DNA from: Cristatella mucedo
Lineage: Eukaryota > Bryozoa > Phylactolaemata > Cristatellidae
Assembly (NCBI GenBank): GCA_009760855.2
Contig: WPIO01000001.1
Coordinates: 4,050,001 to 4,114,000 of the forward strand
Direction: 5' to 3'
DNA length: 64,000 bases
This document shows, piece by piece, positions 1-14,375 of this stretch; positions within the stretch are counted from its first letter, which is position 1; every line of letters starts with the position of its first letter. Below the pieces are notes generated by a model that did not search any database, was not told the origin of the DNA, and saw nothing but the letters and a program-made list of their open reading frames with translations. Both the position numbers and the translations under genes were made by a program.

Positions 1-351
1 AGTTTTTTTTAATTACGGCAGCTATGGTACGCTTCCTATATTGATGCCTACGTACTGTTAAACCAACTGTGCTCGTTTGCTGGCTGGTAAGTGGTTTGTG
101 GCTGTCTGGATGTTATTGCTGCTATGTAGTAGCAGGATTTGGAAAGCCCTCGTCCTGTGCCACAACGAGAGCGTGTTTTCATTCGGATAATGGTTATAAG
201 AAACTTTATGACTGAATAGACGTTATTCAGTTGTCGATTAGTTTGTTACTCAGTATTGTAAAAATTAACTCCTTGTTAGTGTTCTCATTAAGTTTTGCAC
301 TTTGCCACCCCTCCTCCGCCCATTGGTTCAAAATGTGACTTAAATTTTCAG

Positions 352-472
352 AGAAGCTCAATGTTAAGTTTATTGGTGAAGGGCAGAAATCTACTGTACC
401 ATCTGCAGCAGAGCTTGCAGCAATTAAGCAAAAGCAAGAGCTGCATAAAGATCTCCTGAGGATTCCAAGAAG
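352..472 (+). CDS. LSG1: LSG1 exon 1 of those visible
   Basis: Preceded by tttcag and followed by gtgcgt. It encodes [10 protein letters not shown] through LLRIPRR, matching the segment before the GTPase domain. The first two bases complete a codon begun in an exon outside the window. Confidence 0.9.
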
Positions 473-1644
473 GTGCGTTATCGTTTACGCTCCCATTCTC
501 TTCATGTGTACATTGCAGCAACACTTGACCGATCAAGTTGTTGCAGCACAAACGGCCTAGCATCCTCGAATGATGGGAGAGGGAGAATGCACTGTTGTTT
601 TCTGATCGTAGATAGCCGATATTGACCGTAATTATTGTTGTGCGGTGGAAAAGTTGTGTTGTCGGATTTTAATTCCGCTGCTGAAACGTTTGTGCTCTTA
701 TGTTCTGGCACTTCGGTTGGCATGAGTTTATGTGTGTGTGTTCAAATCCTTATGTTGCGTAGAAGCTTTCGTGTGTGTGTGCTTGTGCTGGACTCCCTAT
801 TTTTGGGGCTTTCCTCCTAGCGGTCTCACTCTTGCAGACACTCACAACCACGTGTCAGTTACGTCACGAAGTACAGATACTAATTGCTTGTTCTTTACTA
901 AACTTTGCTGGCACCCGAGTTCCTTCAGTCTGCTCTATACTGGTTCACCTTGCAAGTAGCTTGTGCTGTGATGGTAAGTAGCAGGTCACTGCACTCAGAA
1001 TCAACAGAAGGCTTATATCAAGCCGATAACATCAAGTGGAAGTTGTTTTTCTTGATTACCTGATTACAAACTCTGAAATAGCAGGCTGAACACATTAATA
1101 TTGATTGAATGTCATTCAAAGAGAAAGTACAGCTGCTATGAAATAGCCCAGGCAAGTAGTAGAATGCCGTTGCAAGCCATTTAATCGATTATCTGTAGCT
1201 ATCTGGCTAAGTTAAGTCTGAATCAAGTAGCAGTGTGGTTCGTTTTGACCATACCGTGCTGCAGCTGGTGCACAGTGGCTGTGGCCTTAAGGTAAGGGGT
1301 ATAATTATAAGGATAGCTAAACCTATTGAAAGCCATTTCAAGTAAGAGATGAAGTATTATTAGCCACCTGCCTGATCAGGCAGGGCTTGATAGCCTTCGG
1401 CTATTAGCAGGTGAACAAGAGCTAGGCAACCGAATGTATAGCATTAATATCCCAAGTGGCACTCTCGTAGAATAGTTTTCAATGACATCAGCTTGTTGAC
1501 TTTGAAGCAGCATCTCCATAAAGCTAGGACTCGCGTATTGCTTCTGGTAAATTAGAGCTTCTACTCCACCTTGAAGCCATTCACATGTCAATTGGTCTAT
1601 ACAGATCGAGTTTTATATGTCATAGCAGTCGGCAGTGAGAGTGC

Positions 1645-1686
<42 letters not shown>

Positions 1687-2460
1687 ACGCGTGTGTGTGC
1701 ACACGTGCTTTCGTGTGTGTATGCATGCCTCTGTGTGTGCCTCTGTGCGTGCGTGTGTGTGCGTGCGTGCGTGAGCACACAGAAAATTAGGTCCCATGAG
1801 GAAGACATAAAAGAATGCTAGCATAAATTGGGCACTAGGTCAAAATGGTAAAGGTGGTCACCTCACAGATGTCCAGGTGAATGTATTTTATTACCTAGGT
1901 TGTGGACTTGAGCCCCATGGCATATGTGAAGTGCCTTAATAGAGACTTAAGTTCTCTTATGTGTGTGTATGCGTGTGTGTGTGTGTGTGCGCGTGCGTGC
2001 GTGTGTAAATCTATACCCTAGCCATTGGCCGTTTAGCAGTCATTCAAAGTGGATCGACGGCACTTAGTAGAAATGGCATGCCGATTGCGCATATAACCAT
2101 AAGCCGAACACTATGTTTAGGACATGCAAACTCTCTGAGACCTTCTGGGGACTTTGTCGAAAGGTTTTTGCTGCTCTGCCGGCTTCAATAGATGTCACTG
2201 GAATTCCAGTTGGGATAGCTAACGTGTCGTAAAACTGTTAAATGGTTAGTCCATGCATTCGTGACATCCCGTCTCGACTTATGCAACTCACTGCTTGCTG
2301 GCCTACCAGCATGTGCGATCAGGCGATTGCAGCTGGTGCAAAACTCCACAGCTAGGCTTGTTTGTCGTGAGCGGTGCAGTTGCCACATTACTCCACTTCT
2401 TGCCGACCTGCACTGGCTACCAGTCAAGCAACGGATTGACTTCAAGGTTCTGTCGCTCAC

Positions 2461-2506
<46 letters not shown>

Positions 2507-5500
2507 TTAGGTTCCTTCATTCTATGGCTCCAGCCTATATCTCAGATCTACTCCCCCATCAGGCCAAGCATCGTACCACCCGCTTTTTGGAATCCAACAG
2601 TCTACAAATACCTTGTACAAACCTCAAATCCTTTGGAGACCGTGCATTTAGTTTGTATGCTCCCAAAGCCTGGAACTCCCTCCCGACTTGCGGCAGAACA
2701 TCCACTGACTTGACCACATTTAAAAAGAACTTACAAATACACTTATTTAGGACAGCATTTAGTGGGTCCCTGTGATTCGTCCTTGATGTGCTTATGCATG
2801 CTGACACTGTGCATGATGCCACCAACCATATTTGCATGCTGACCCTGTGCATGTCACCCCTAACCATATTCATTTTGTTTGTTTTTCAAGCATGATTTTA
2901 CTTACCATTCAATTGCATTTCCCTTTGCAGCAAATGTAAAGCGCTTAGAGAGAGATTGAGTTCTCTGATGAGGGCGCTTTATCAAGTGCATTATTATTAT
3001 TATTATTATTATTATAAAGTGCCGGTTCTCTCCAAAGATGTATGTGTCAGCTGATACGGTTAAGCATCTGGTAATTCTTTGCTAAATCACTAGGTCCTGC
3101 GCCTTCAGGAGAGCACCTGAAAAGAACCCAGAAAAGTTCTTGGCTATGCTGCAGATCTTTGCCCCAAAGAGCAGTTTTCCGAAGTAGTGGTCATCTGTGG
3201 GTATTTTTAATAAAGATTATAATAATACACTTGATAAAGCACCCTCAGAGAACTCGATCTCTTTCTAGGCGCTTTACATTTGTTGCAAAGGAAACACGAT
3301 CGAATAGTAAGTGGTATCATGCTTGATAAACAACATGAATGGCATGGTTAGGGGTGACATGCAAAGGGTCAGCATGCAAGTGTGATTAGTGGCAGCATGC
3401 ACAGTGTCAGCACGCGTTAGCACATAAAGGACGAATCACAGGGACCCACTAAATGCTGTCATAAATATGTGCGTTTAGGTGTATTGTTGGACAGAAGTTG
3501 ATCTGCGGTCTAGCCGACAGTGCTGTCGTTTGCCTTTTTTATGATGCTGGTTATTTTGAGCTCTCCTGTACTGCCGACATCTTCCACGTTAATGCCCCTT
3601 GCTAGTTCATGTGTATATGTTGCAGTGGCAAGGTGGGGTTGCTGACGTTTGGCTGAGACGTGAGGGTGTCCTGGCTGGCAATGATTTGTGAATGATTAAT
3701 GCGTAACAGTGTTAAGCGCATTTGTGAATGAAGTCAACTCTTGCCCTAGGCCCACGTGGAATGCCAGCACAACCGCTGAAGACTTGGACCAAATGGAGAG
3801 GGCTAGCTTTCTTACCTGGCGACGGGAGCTATCACAACTTCAAGAGGTTGATAATCTTTTCATCACTCCATACGAACGAAACCTTGAATTTTGGCGGCAG
3901 TTATGGCGAGTGATCGAGAAGAGGTGAGTATTCAGTAGATGAAGCAACGAGGGCTGCATGCACAATGTTTTGAAGTTTAGATCCGAGGCATGGCAATGGC
4001 TAAGCATTCGTTGGTATTGCAATGAACCGCTGGAGTGTGGCTTAGCTGAGTAGACACACCAACATTTTGTTGATCATTGCTAGTTGGATTTATGTTTTGC
4101 ATTGCTGTCATCAAGCAGACACCTTAATTGTTTACATGTTCCTTGATGCCCTCTGTTGCTGCTGGATGCATGCTGTGCCTGTAACAGTGACTATTTATTT
4201 CAGTGATATTGTGGTACAAATTGTGGATGGCCGAAATCCGTTGCTATTCTATTGCAAGGATCTGGAAAAATATGTTACAGAAATAAATCAGCACAAAAGA
4301 ACCGTTATTTTAGTCAACAAGTCAGACTTGCTGACAGAAAAGCAAAGGTATACTTTGCTGGTCTCACCAATTGTGCTGTCTTTGATCACTTGTTATCTAT
4401 ACTCGAGTTGAGGATGAGCTGATTGCTTGTTTACCGAAAACCGCCTGATTTTCTAAGTTGGCGCTGTCATTCTTTTGATGTGTGCATATTAGCCACTGTT
4501 CTTAGGAGCTGAGTATAACGACACTATCGCTATATTGTAGTGTAAGCCACTGTGTAGCCTTCGTATGACTTGGTTTTTAATAATAATGATAATATACATT
4601 TGTATAGTGGCCTCATAAAACTTATAATAATAATAATGCACTTGATAAAGCACCCTCAGAGAACTCAATCTCTCTCTAGGTGCTTTACATTTGCTGCAAA
4701 AGAACTTAATCTCTTTCTAGGCACTTTACATTTGCTTTAAGGGAAGCATGATCAGATGGTTGGTGGGAACATTGTCATGTCAACAAGTGTAGCATTGTTA
4801 GAGTTGATATGCAGTGTCAATATGCAAATATGGTTAGTGGCAGCATGCACTGTGTCAGCATGCACAAGCACACAAAGGACAAATTTAAAGGACCCGCCAA
4901 ATGCTGTGAGAAACAGATTACTTTTTAGCTTCTTTTTAAATGTCGTCAAGTCAGGTAATGTCGTGATCAGTCGGGAGTGAGTTCCAAGCTTAAGGAGCAT
5001 ACAAACTAAAAGCACGGGTGTCCAAAGTATTTGAGGCTCGTAGGAAGTATAGCTAAACAATTTGAGTCGGGAAAGCAGGTGGTACGTTGCCTAGCCTCAT
5101 GGGGGAGTAGTTCCCATCTGCAGGTAGTTTTTCCCACGATGCTTAGCACATAGAGCTGCTGGCTTATTCTGATTGTTGTTGAGCGCTATTTCTTATTGAC
5201 CAGTCTAATACACGGGTCGATTAGCAGGGGATATCTTTAACTAAACCAAGTAAAAATGAATGTATCACTGGAGCAAATTTTGGAATAGCCTATTGTGAGG
5301 TCATGAAGCTAATTTACTTATTAATTATTTTTCTCACCTTATTTGGAAAGATCAACAATAAGCTTCTGATTTAATAAAAAAAAATCCTTGATAATTAAGT
5401 GGCATTGCCTTGCAAAAGATTTCATTTTGTGTGCACCCAGCTATGCGAGCACACACACATGCTTGGCCTATGGAGTCTGGAGATAATTTCATTCGAACAC

Positions 5501-8500
5501 ATACATTTTTATACAAATCGAAATAGGTTCACCCGACCCATATGCTAGTGCTGTAAAGACCCGGATACCTGCTTAGTCATCCCTGCCGGAAAAATATAGT
5601 GTCAGAGTTGTTAGCTGACTGTGCTGAAGTACAATATAGATCTTCCCGTGACATCGTTACGCCTACCAAAGTGGTCAGCCAAGCATCCCGGATCCAGGCT
5701 TTGTGAAAGTCTCGTGTAACAATGCTAAGAATTGCCGTGCCTTGCCTCGCTGATCCACCTTCTGGCTCACTCGAATTAAATTGACCCGTCCGTCATCTGG
5801 CGTCTGTCCGTGTAAACGATGTTATTGCTCGTCGGTCACGATCATTGTAACCTTGTACTACGGCATGCACTTGCTGTTACGCTCGAGGCTGAGACACATG
5901 CTAACACGCGCACGCACACACGTCGTCGTGGTGATGCAGGAACAAGTGACATAGGCGCCTCCCTGTCCTCCACATGCAGATGTCACCGTGTCCTAGCTGC
6001 ACCTGAATGCTTGCCGGCTTATTGCTAGTGCTGGGCACTCAGTCGCCAGTGGTCGTCGTAGGCAGTGCTGGGCCGACTACTTTGCTGCACAGCGAATAAA
6101 GGTGCTGTTCTGGTCAGCACTGAAAGAGCAGCAAAGAATCGACGCAGCGGCCTCGGCCGCCAGCAAGGCTGATGGCAGTGAAGAAGAAGGTGCCGCTGCC
6201 GGAGGTAGCGCTGACAGTCTGAGCGAAGCCGACGACGATGATGGTGACAGCATTGGCGCCGACGTCGACAGCAGTGGCGACGACGTCGACAGCAGTGGTG
6301 GCAGCGTCGACGGGGATGGAGAGAGCATGGAGGGCTGCAGCGAGGGTGGCCAGCCAGACGACCGTGCTCGAGGCGTCGTGCCTGCTGCTGCGTCTGCTCC
6401 AGCCTCGGCAGCCGGGCAGTCGGATGTCGCTGCCGCCGCCGCTGTTGCTGCTGCTGCGAGTGAACGCGAACGACAGGCTGTGGGCTCGGCAGGCGGCGCT
6501 GGCGCTGCAACTGCGACCGTCAACAATGACTCGAAGCTGCTGAGCAGCGATGAGCTGCTCGACTCGCTGAGGGCTCTGGCGCCGCCCGTCCTCGGCAATC
6601 CGAGCATCCTGACGGTTGGCCTGGTGCGTAGCCTTTGATGCAGGCGCCGGGCGCTCGTGCTTCCTTCCTGCCGCCGTGCGTGCCTGCCTGCTGCGACTCA
6701 CCTGCACAAGCTCCGATCGGGCTGCTCGGCGAGCAGGAGCGGCGCCGAGCTCCTGCTCTCCAACTGTGAGTTCGAATGCACGTTGCTTTGCTCGGCATGC
6801 CTTCGGCATGTTGGTGTAGATTGGCTCGGTGCCCCCCCCCCACCGTCTGCACTAGAATTTGTGTCCAGTTACCTCTGCCAAGGACTTGATCAAAGAACTT
6901 GCTGGTAGCACAGGGTCTGTCGTGGCCAGTCAAAACATGGATTCGCTTTGCTTAAAATTGCTTGCTAGTCGATGCACGGTCCAGCTGTTTTCTAGCTGTT
7001 TTTTAATGCGATTGCCGGCATTTTGGCATTCTGACACGTACCCTCAGTACGGTTATCAGGTTGGAGTTGTTTGTTGAAATTAGTCGGTCTTACTTTGCTT
7101 ACCAGCTCCTTATTTGAAAACTGCCTATATATAAGTCCTGTGAGGTTAGGTTTTGCAATATGTATTGAGTGTCATACTGCTCTCTGGTGTTTGACATGAC
7201 GATGTCGTAGGCTTCACGACTCCTTCACATTGGCGGTTTATCACACGGCGGCATTATTGGGACACAAAACTGCGGAGATGGTAGCCTCGTGTAAAGTAGC
7301 CATTCCAGAAGTTGCTCTACTGCCCACATGCCCGTGAGTCAGAAGCTTGGCTGTGGAATAGGTTTGGACTTTGTGGCAATGTTGTAGTTGCCATGAGGCT
7401 CTTTGGGAAGACTATTCATATCATCGGGCCTTTATTACAGAAGCTGTTGTCTAAGGCAAAACTGTTGGCAGTTGAGCTTTTTTTGCATGCATGTGTAACC
7501 CACTGTGATTATGATTGAGATAAACATCTCATTTTTGATCGGTACCCAATAGAGCTTCTTCGACGGGACATTTGCATCGACATTGCTACAAGCCGGTCAG
7601 TCCTCGGTGGGTTTAAACCTGTTAGCAGAGATTGTGTACTCTGTCTGAGGTCCTTTCTAGATTACATGCTCAGAACAAACGGTCTGTCCTCCACCTTGGA
7701 TTAATTGGCTGGGCGTGAAAGTCGTCAGGTTCAAGAAGCTACCAAGCTCAATGTGGCTGTTCTGGTTGTGCATGCTGTATACACTGTCTAACCGGCTTTC
7801 AGGATTTCTAAGAGGCCTCTCAAGATATCACGGTGCTTAGGATGGAGAAAATTAGTTTGCCTCGTCAAAGGAAGGCCGTACTGCTGAGCTTAAATCCAAC
7901 GGAGAATATCGGGTCATTTGTTCTTTATGTTGTTGTAATTAAGAACCTCTTTATGGTCTGACCTGGGCAGCAGTGCTTTGCCCTGCTCCTGACAGCATGT
8001 GTCGTGCTCTATCCAGGTATTCATTCACTGAGAAAGACACATGCCCTCCCCTCCCCTTCCCCCTGCCACTTAGCCTATGCTTGGGATTCCCACGGGAGGC
8101 GAAGTGTCCCACTAACTTCAGCAATTTAATGGGGAGCTCGGTTTTATAACCATGGTCGGTTTCCTCTCAAGCAGTTGCTCAGTCTGCACTTGTTCTTATA
8201 TGAACAATTCGCTATGCCTCACACTACCCCTTAAGGAATTGCCCCAGCTGACGATAGAGAGTGGCCATGGGGGGGAGGACCTGCAAGCATCAGCGTACGA
8301 AAGGGCAGTTCAGTCTCTATTTGTTGGTGAACATTTTTGTTGATGGATATTAACACATAGTCGGGTTAGGTTATTGACTATTTATTTCGATACCGCAGGG
8401 GAGAGAAGAAGAATAGGTCCGATCAGGCCCGAATGACTGGCAAAGAAGGGTGCATCCACTTAGCCCAAGCGGCCGGAGGGAAGTGTCGTTTGTCTGCCTC

Positions 8501-11500
8501 GACAAGATGGATGTGAGTTCGGGCGTGTGTGACCTCTAGAGGGATTGAGTTGCTACATATTCACCTGTAACTGAGTTACCTGGGTCCACTTAGTAATTGG
8601 TTCTGTATCGCTTGGCCATAGCAATCCAGATGCATGGCCCTAAGAGTAATTTGTGGTATGATAACCGAAAAGAAACTGTTTTCCCCCTGCCATTTTTTAC
8701 TTGCTTTTACCATTCTCCGTATGATGTAGTCATAGGGAAATCACTTACTAACCACTCGCACAGGCCAGGTGTAAAATCGCTCACAAAATTAAAGATACAT
8801 GCCTTGCCAACAGTTCTTAGCCGTGTAATAAGGTGCCCTCACTTCTCGAATGTTTGAGTCCTGTTGCAGACCATTTGTTATTGCTCACTACGAGCTGGGG
8901 AAAAACACGTGGCTTGATGTAAAAAAAAGAAGCTGTTAGATCAGCCTGTCTACCTTTTTGGCTTCGTCGTGGATGCTGTACATTGTGGAAAGAGTTTGCT
9001 CTGCGGATGAGTGGTTTAATATTGTAGTATGGAGAAACTGTGGTTCAGCCCATTGTTTGGAGGTTGTTTTTTGATCGTCATTGTACTATGGTTAGCTCGG
9101 TTTCTTCTAACTCCTATCAGTTTGTTGCTGTCCTATACTTTCTCTGGCAATGTGTTATATGGGATTACCCCCACCACACCACCTAGTAAGCTGCTTAATA
9201 GTTTGCACCTTTTCAATTTTGTAAACTGGGTCACGAAAAACCACTTTTTTGAGTTCTCAAGTAGCCTAATGAAAGCTCACATCATTGCTTAAGCGTATTA
9301 AAGTTTGCGCGAGTTAAGCCTGCACATATGATCATTATCTCATGTCTGTCGAGGTGGTGAGGTCCCATCCTGCGCATCCCGATGATAGCCGGGACAATGT
9401 AGTTTTCCTCAAATCTAGCCATTAGTCTGTATGGTGCTTGCCTAGGGGAAGAAGGTGATGGACTATGACAGTGTTTACCTTAGCAAACGTTACATCATGA
9501 TGGTCCTTTTTAGGTTGGCTATCCAAACGTTGGTAAAAGTCTTACAATCAATGCAATTCTGCAGGCAAAGAAAGTATCAGTGTCAGCTACTCCTGGCAAA
9601 ACCAAGCATTTCCAGGTAAGAACAGTTGCCATTGCTTGACTTGCGATCCTCACAGCTCTAATCTGTGCTCAGATAACTTGCAGCCCGGCTGAAAAACTGG
9701 TTTTGTTGGTGAGCCTGATGTGGAATAAGTGGAGACTGGAGGCCATTAATAGTTGGGCTTTGCTCAGGCTCTTTCTATCATAGGACCCTCAGAACGTTCA
9801 TCTACTATGTAATGTTAGTGATTGCTATAGGCCAAGGTTGCTGCTGTGCACCCATGCTCTATATACTGCCTGCTAACCGTGTTGTGGAAGGCAAGTTCAA
9901 AGATTACTTTAGCGACCTTATACAGTATGCATTATCTCAATGACTTGAATAACTGTGGTGGGCAGCTTTAGACTGAGTGATTGGCTTTACAGCTCATATC
10001 TGCTATTCGAATGTTGTTAGCAAACTAACCAATTCTGGCCATCGGAGTGGCATCAAGTTTAGAAAATACCATATTGATGCCGATTAGCTCATGAAAGGTA
10101 CAAAGACAAACAAAACAGTTAGACCTGAACATTAAACAGTGCAATACCGCACATCCCTTGTAATAAGAGCTTAAAGAATTAACTAGTCATTTTTTAGGGC
10201 ACCGTTGAAGGAATCTATAAGCCTGAGGCCTTATGGCCATAGTGTCTCTTCACGTGTCATTGATCCTAACAACAAGCATTATTTGGCGTTAGAGGCACAT
10301 CGAAGCATGCTCTAAATACACATCCAGCAGCCAAGCGTGACTGCTTAACATGGATATGCAAAAAGCAGCTTATCCTAGACTGTGGAACTCGCTTCCGCAG
10401 GTCAGGTTCCTCAGGTCACTAGTGATCTAGTCCTAAAGTTCGTATCTCAATCAAAGAAGACAACAAGTCCACTGGACCCTATTCCCACTGTCCTGCTCCT
10501 ACGTTGCATTGATCTGCTGCTGCCATGCATAACCAACATCATTAATATGTCATTAGCCTCAGGTCAGGTCCCAGCACCTTTCAAAAAAGCTGTAGTCAGG
10601 CCACTTCTCAAGAAAGCTACACTAGACCAAGAGAACTTGAGCAACTACCGCCCAGTCTCCCTTCTACCATTCCTATCAAAGACACTGGAACGGGTCGTGG
10701 CAGACTAGCTGAACTCCTATATCGAAACCTCACACCTTGCTAGTAAGTTCCAGTCTGGCTTTAGAGCTAATCACTCCACAGAGTCAGCATTGTTTCGGGT
10801 ATACAACGACCTACTTAGGAATGCAGACATGGGTAGAGTGTCTCTTCTTGTTTTGCTGGATCTTTCGGCAGCTTTTGATACCATCGATCACAAAGTACTT
10901 CTAGAGCGCCTCTCATCTCGCCTGGGCATCACTGGCACTGCTCTGCAGTGGTTCAGGTCCTATCTCAATGGGAGACTCCAGAATATTGAATGGACAAAGA
11001 TCATCTGAAGTACCTCTAAAATATGGAGTACCTCAGGGCTCCGTGCTAGGTCCGGTTCTTTTCACGGTTTATACTCTGCCTCTTGCTGATGTGATTGCCA
11101 AGCACAATCTAGGCTTTCACTTCTATGCGGATGACACTCAGTTGTACCTTTGCTTTGATCCCTCCCAGCCTTCGAGCACCTAAAATTCTCTCAACTCACT
11201 TGCTGCATGCATTGATGACATCCGATCATGGATGGCAGCAAATTTTCTAAAACTAAACGATGATAAAACTAACTTACTAGTTATGGGCAAACCTAGTGTT
11301 ATTCAGAAATTGGAAAGGCCGACTTTCAAAATTGGCTCTGCCAGCATATCTCCAGCTGAATCAGCTCGAAATCTAGGTGTCATATTCCAAAGCGACCTCT
11401 CGTTAGACGACCACATCAGCTCCACAGTCAAATCTGCCTATTTTTAGCTTCATAACATTGCTAAAATTAGGGCTTGTTTAGATAAGGATACCACGTCCAA

Positions 11501-13890
11501 GTTGGTCCATGCATTCGTGACATCTCGTCTCGACTGCTGCTCAACTCACTGCTTACTGGCCTACCGGCATGTGCGATCAGGCGATTGCAGCTGGTGCAAA
11601 ACTCTGCAGCTAGGCTTGTCTGTCGTGAGCGTCGCAGTTGCCACATTACTCTACTTCTCGCCGACCTGCACTGGTTACCAGTCAAGCAACGGATTGACTT
11701 CAAGGTTTTGTCGCTCACTTTTAGGTCTCTTCATTCTATGGCTCCAGCCTATCTTTCAGATATACTACCCCATCAGGCCAAGCATCGTACCACTCGCTTT
11801 TCGGAATCCAACAGTCTGGAAATACCTCGTACAAACCTTAAATCCTTTGGAGACCGTGCATTCAGCTCGTATGCTCCCAAAGCCTGGAACTCCCTCCCGA
11901 CCTGCGTCAGAACATCCCATGACCTGACCACATTTAAAAGAAACTTAAAAACACCTATTTAGGACAGCATTTAGTGGGTCCCTGTGATTCGTCCTTGATG
12001 TGCTTATGCGTGCTGACACTGTGCATGCTGCCACTAACCACGTTTGCATGCTGACCCTGTGCATGTCACCCCTAACCATGTTATTCATTTTGTTTGTTTT
12101 TCAAGCATGATTTTACTTACTATTCAATTGCATATCACTTTGCAGCAAATGTAAAGCGCCTAGAAAGAGATTAAGTTCTCTGAGGGCGCTTTATCAAGTG
12201 CAATATTATTATTATTATTATTATGCCACAATTCTTACGCAATGATAACTACTCTCCTACTGCAGACTATGGCACATCCTTTTCAGCGGTCCTGAGCTGC
12301 TACTTCTATGCTACTCACTACCTCAGCTGCTCTCCTGACTCTGCTATGCTTCCCACTTTCTCTTTTTTGCGTGAGACGAAGTCTGTTGGCTACCGAATGC
12401 GCACCGAAAGCCGCTTAGGCTGTGAGTGCGCTATACAAAACTCTCCTGTGTAACACCCACATGGTCTTTATGACTTTGTGGAGTTACTGACGGAGATACA
12501 TTACATTGCATGTGGTTCATAATCTAGATGTGCACTCGGTAATCTAAACTTACTGTATACAAAATCATCTGAGCAAGTCGGTAGACCATTTCTGCCTTGC
12601 TGCGGTGTAAGTTATCTCATATCCTAATTGGTGACCCCAGAGAGCTGAAGGCCAAGTTCAGTTTCAGACTTTGAATACCCTTCTACAAGAGTGTTTTCGT
12701 GGGGTATTTTTGAATGTTGGTGCATGAAACAATTTTTTTTTGTATTTATTGTCTTGTGTGAAAAGAAAATACTGTCGAGGTACTCGAGACGTTGGATGCG
12801 TATGCAGAACTGGGCTCGTCAGTCTAGAATGGGCAGGAACAATTGCAGCATTCTGCCTCCATTTCACAGTACTGCAGAAGAATGCAATGATGGTATACTC
12901 TCTGACCAATAACTGCCTGATTGACAAAGTGATTTGACTAGTAATCAAGAAACACCATGTGCACTCATCTGTTTCTTAAATATAACACCTGATAGTAATA
13001 AGTAATAATAAAATAAATTAGTATGCTGATTTAACAGTCTCAGTTTATATAGTGACAAAAGAGCTTTCATTGCTATCACCACCACTTGCAATGGGTGATA
13101 AAGGATCGTCCACTGCCAGACTCAAACCCGCTACCCCGGTCGTGAACAGTGAGCACCTTACTCCTGGGCTAAGACCCAGGGGCGGTGTCCTGCTAACCTT
13201 CAACCGACAACCTAACTTCAGAAACGCTATGCACATTCTGAATATCCGGTAATGGGTTTAGATACGAAGAGTGCCTATTCAAGGTGTAGAGCCATTGTGT
13301 GCTTGGTTGACAATCTCGGCTGGTGATATCAGCTGGCTCGGTGCGGCTTCGTGAGCCATCGATGGGTTGTTGATGCAGCTCAACGTGCCTGTTGATTGCT
13401 TGCTTGTTTTGTCTTTATAGACCCTCTACGTGGATCCCACCTTGCTTCTTTGTGACTGCCCCGGTTTAGTAATGCCCTCATTTGTTTCAACCAAGTCAGA
13501 AATGATCGTGAACGGCATACTTCCTATTGATCAAATGAGAGACCATCGGGCTCCTGTCGACTTGGTATGTAATGTAGTATTTCTTTCTGTAGTCTGTAAT
13601 GTAGTATATCTTTTGGCTGCATCTCTGACGAACATCAAATCCTTTTTGAGACCAACTCTTCAATACAGATGCACCTAAAGCATGGAACCCACTTCGACTA
13701 AAGGCTCTACATCTGCTGACTTGATTGCATTTAAAAAGAAGCTCAAAACCAACCTGTTCCTCACAGCCTTTACACTGCCTGTGTTAATTGTCTTTGCCTG
13801 CTGAAATGGCACGTGCTATCACTAACCAATTGACGTGCTTCTATTCCAGCGTATGAGTACAGTGCCTAGCATTTTTGTTTTCTTATGATG

Positions 13891-13954
<64 letters not shown>

Positions 13955-14308
13955 TATTATTATTATTATTTTGTAATAAGTTTGTTCTGTTTCTCAAGCT
14001 GGTTGGTGTTGCGTGAAGGACGGATCACTCAGCCACTCTGCAAAGTGTCTGTGCTTGATTGTCTTTTCTTGTCGTGATGGTCTGTGCTTGATTGGCCTTG
14101 CATGTACATGAACTCTTGTCCTTGGCGCAGGTAAAACGTGCTTCTGCCGAATGGTCTATGCAGAAAGTGTGCCAGTTGCGCTACTTTCTCGTGCACTTAC
14201 GGTGCCCATGGTGCGTTTTTGAGATGTCTCTTAGCAAAGAGATCTCATCTTACCTACGGAATCAAAACTTGCTTCAAAGCAGTTTGTGTGTCCGTGTATG
14301 TGTGTGTG

Positions 14309-14375
<67 letters not shown>

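Larger units (their letters stand above)
473..3749 (+). other. LSG1 intron after visible exon 1
   Basis: Holds an S2 SINE, GT microsatellites and two LINE family A fragments, listed separately. The rest (for example 475-1640 and 3490-3749) shows no coding match or structure that I recognise. Bases 1-351 are the end of an upstream intron. Confidence 0.8.

Noticed and set aside
1571-1824. Cys/Val- and His/Thr-rich open frames near 1600-1820, 14092-14531 and 26352-26738
   Set aside because: Translations of (GT)n and (CA)n tracts.
6114-6809. Long minus-strand open frames opposite LSG1 exon 4
   Set aside because: They mirror a GC-rich low-complexity exon whose plus-strand frame is supported by homology on both sides.
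10382-11962. A functional reverse-transcriptase gene
   Set aside because: Three in-frame stops and at least two frame changes, plus 5' truncation, make it a dead LINE copy.
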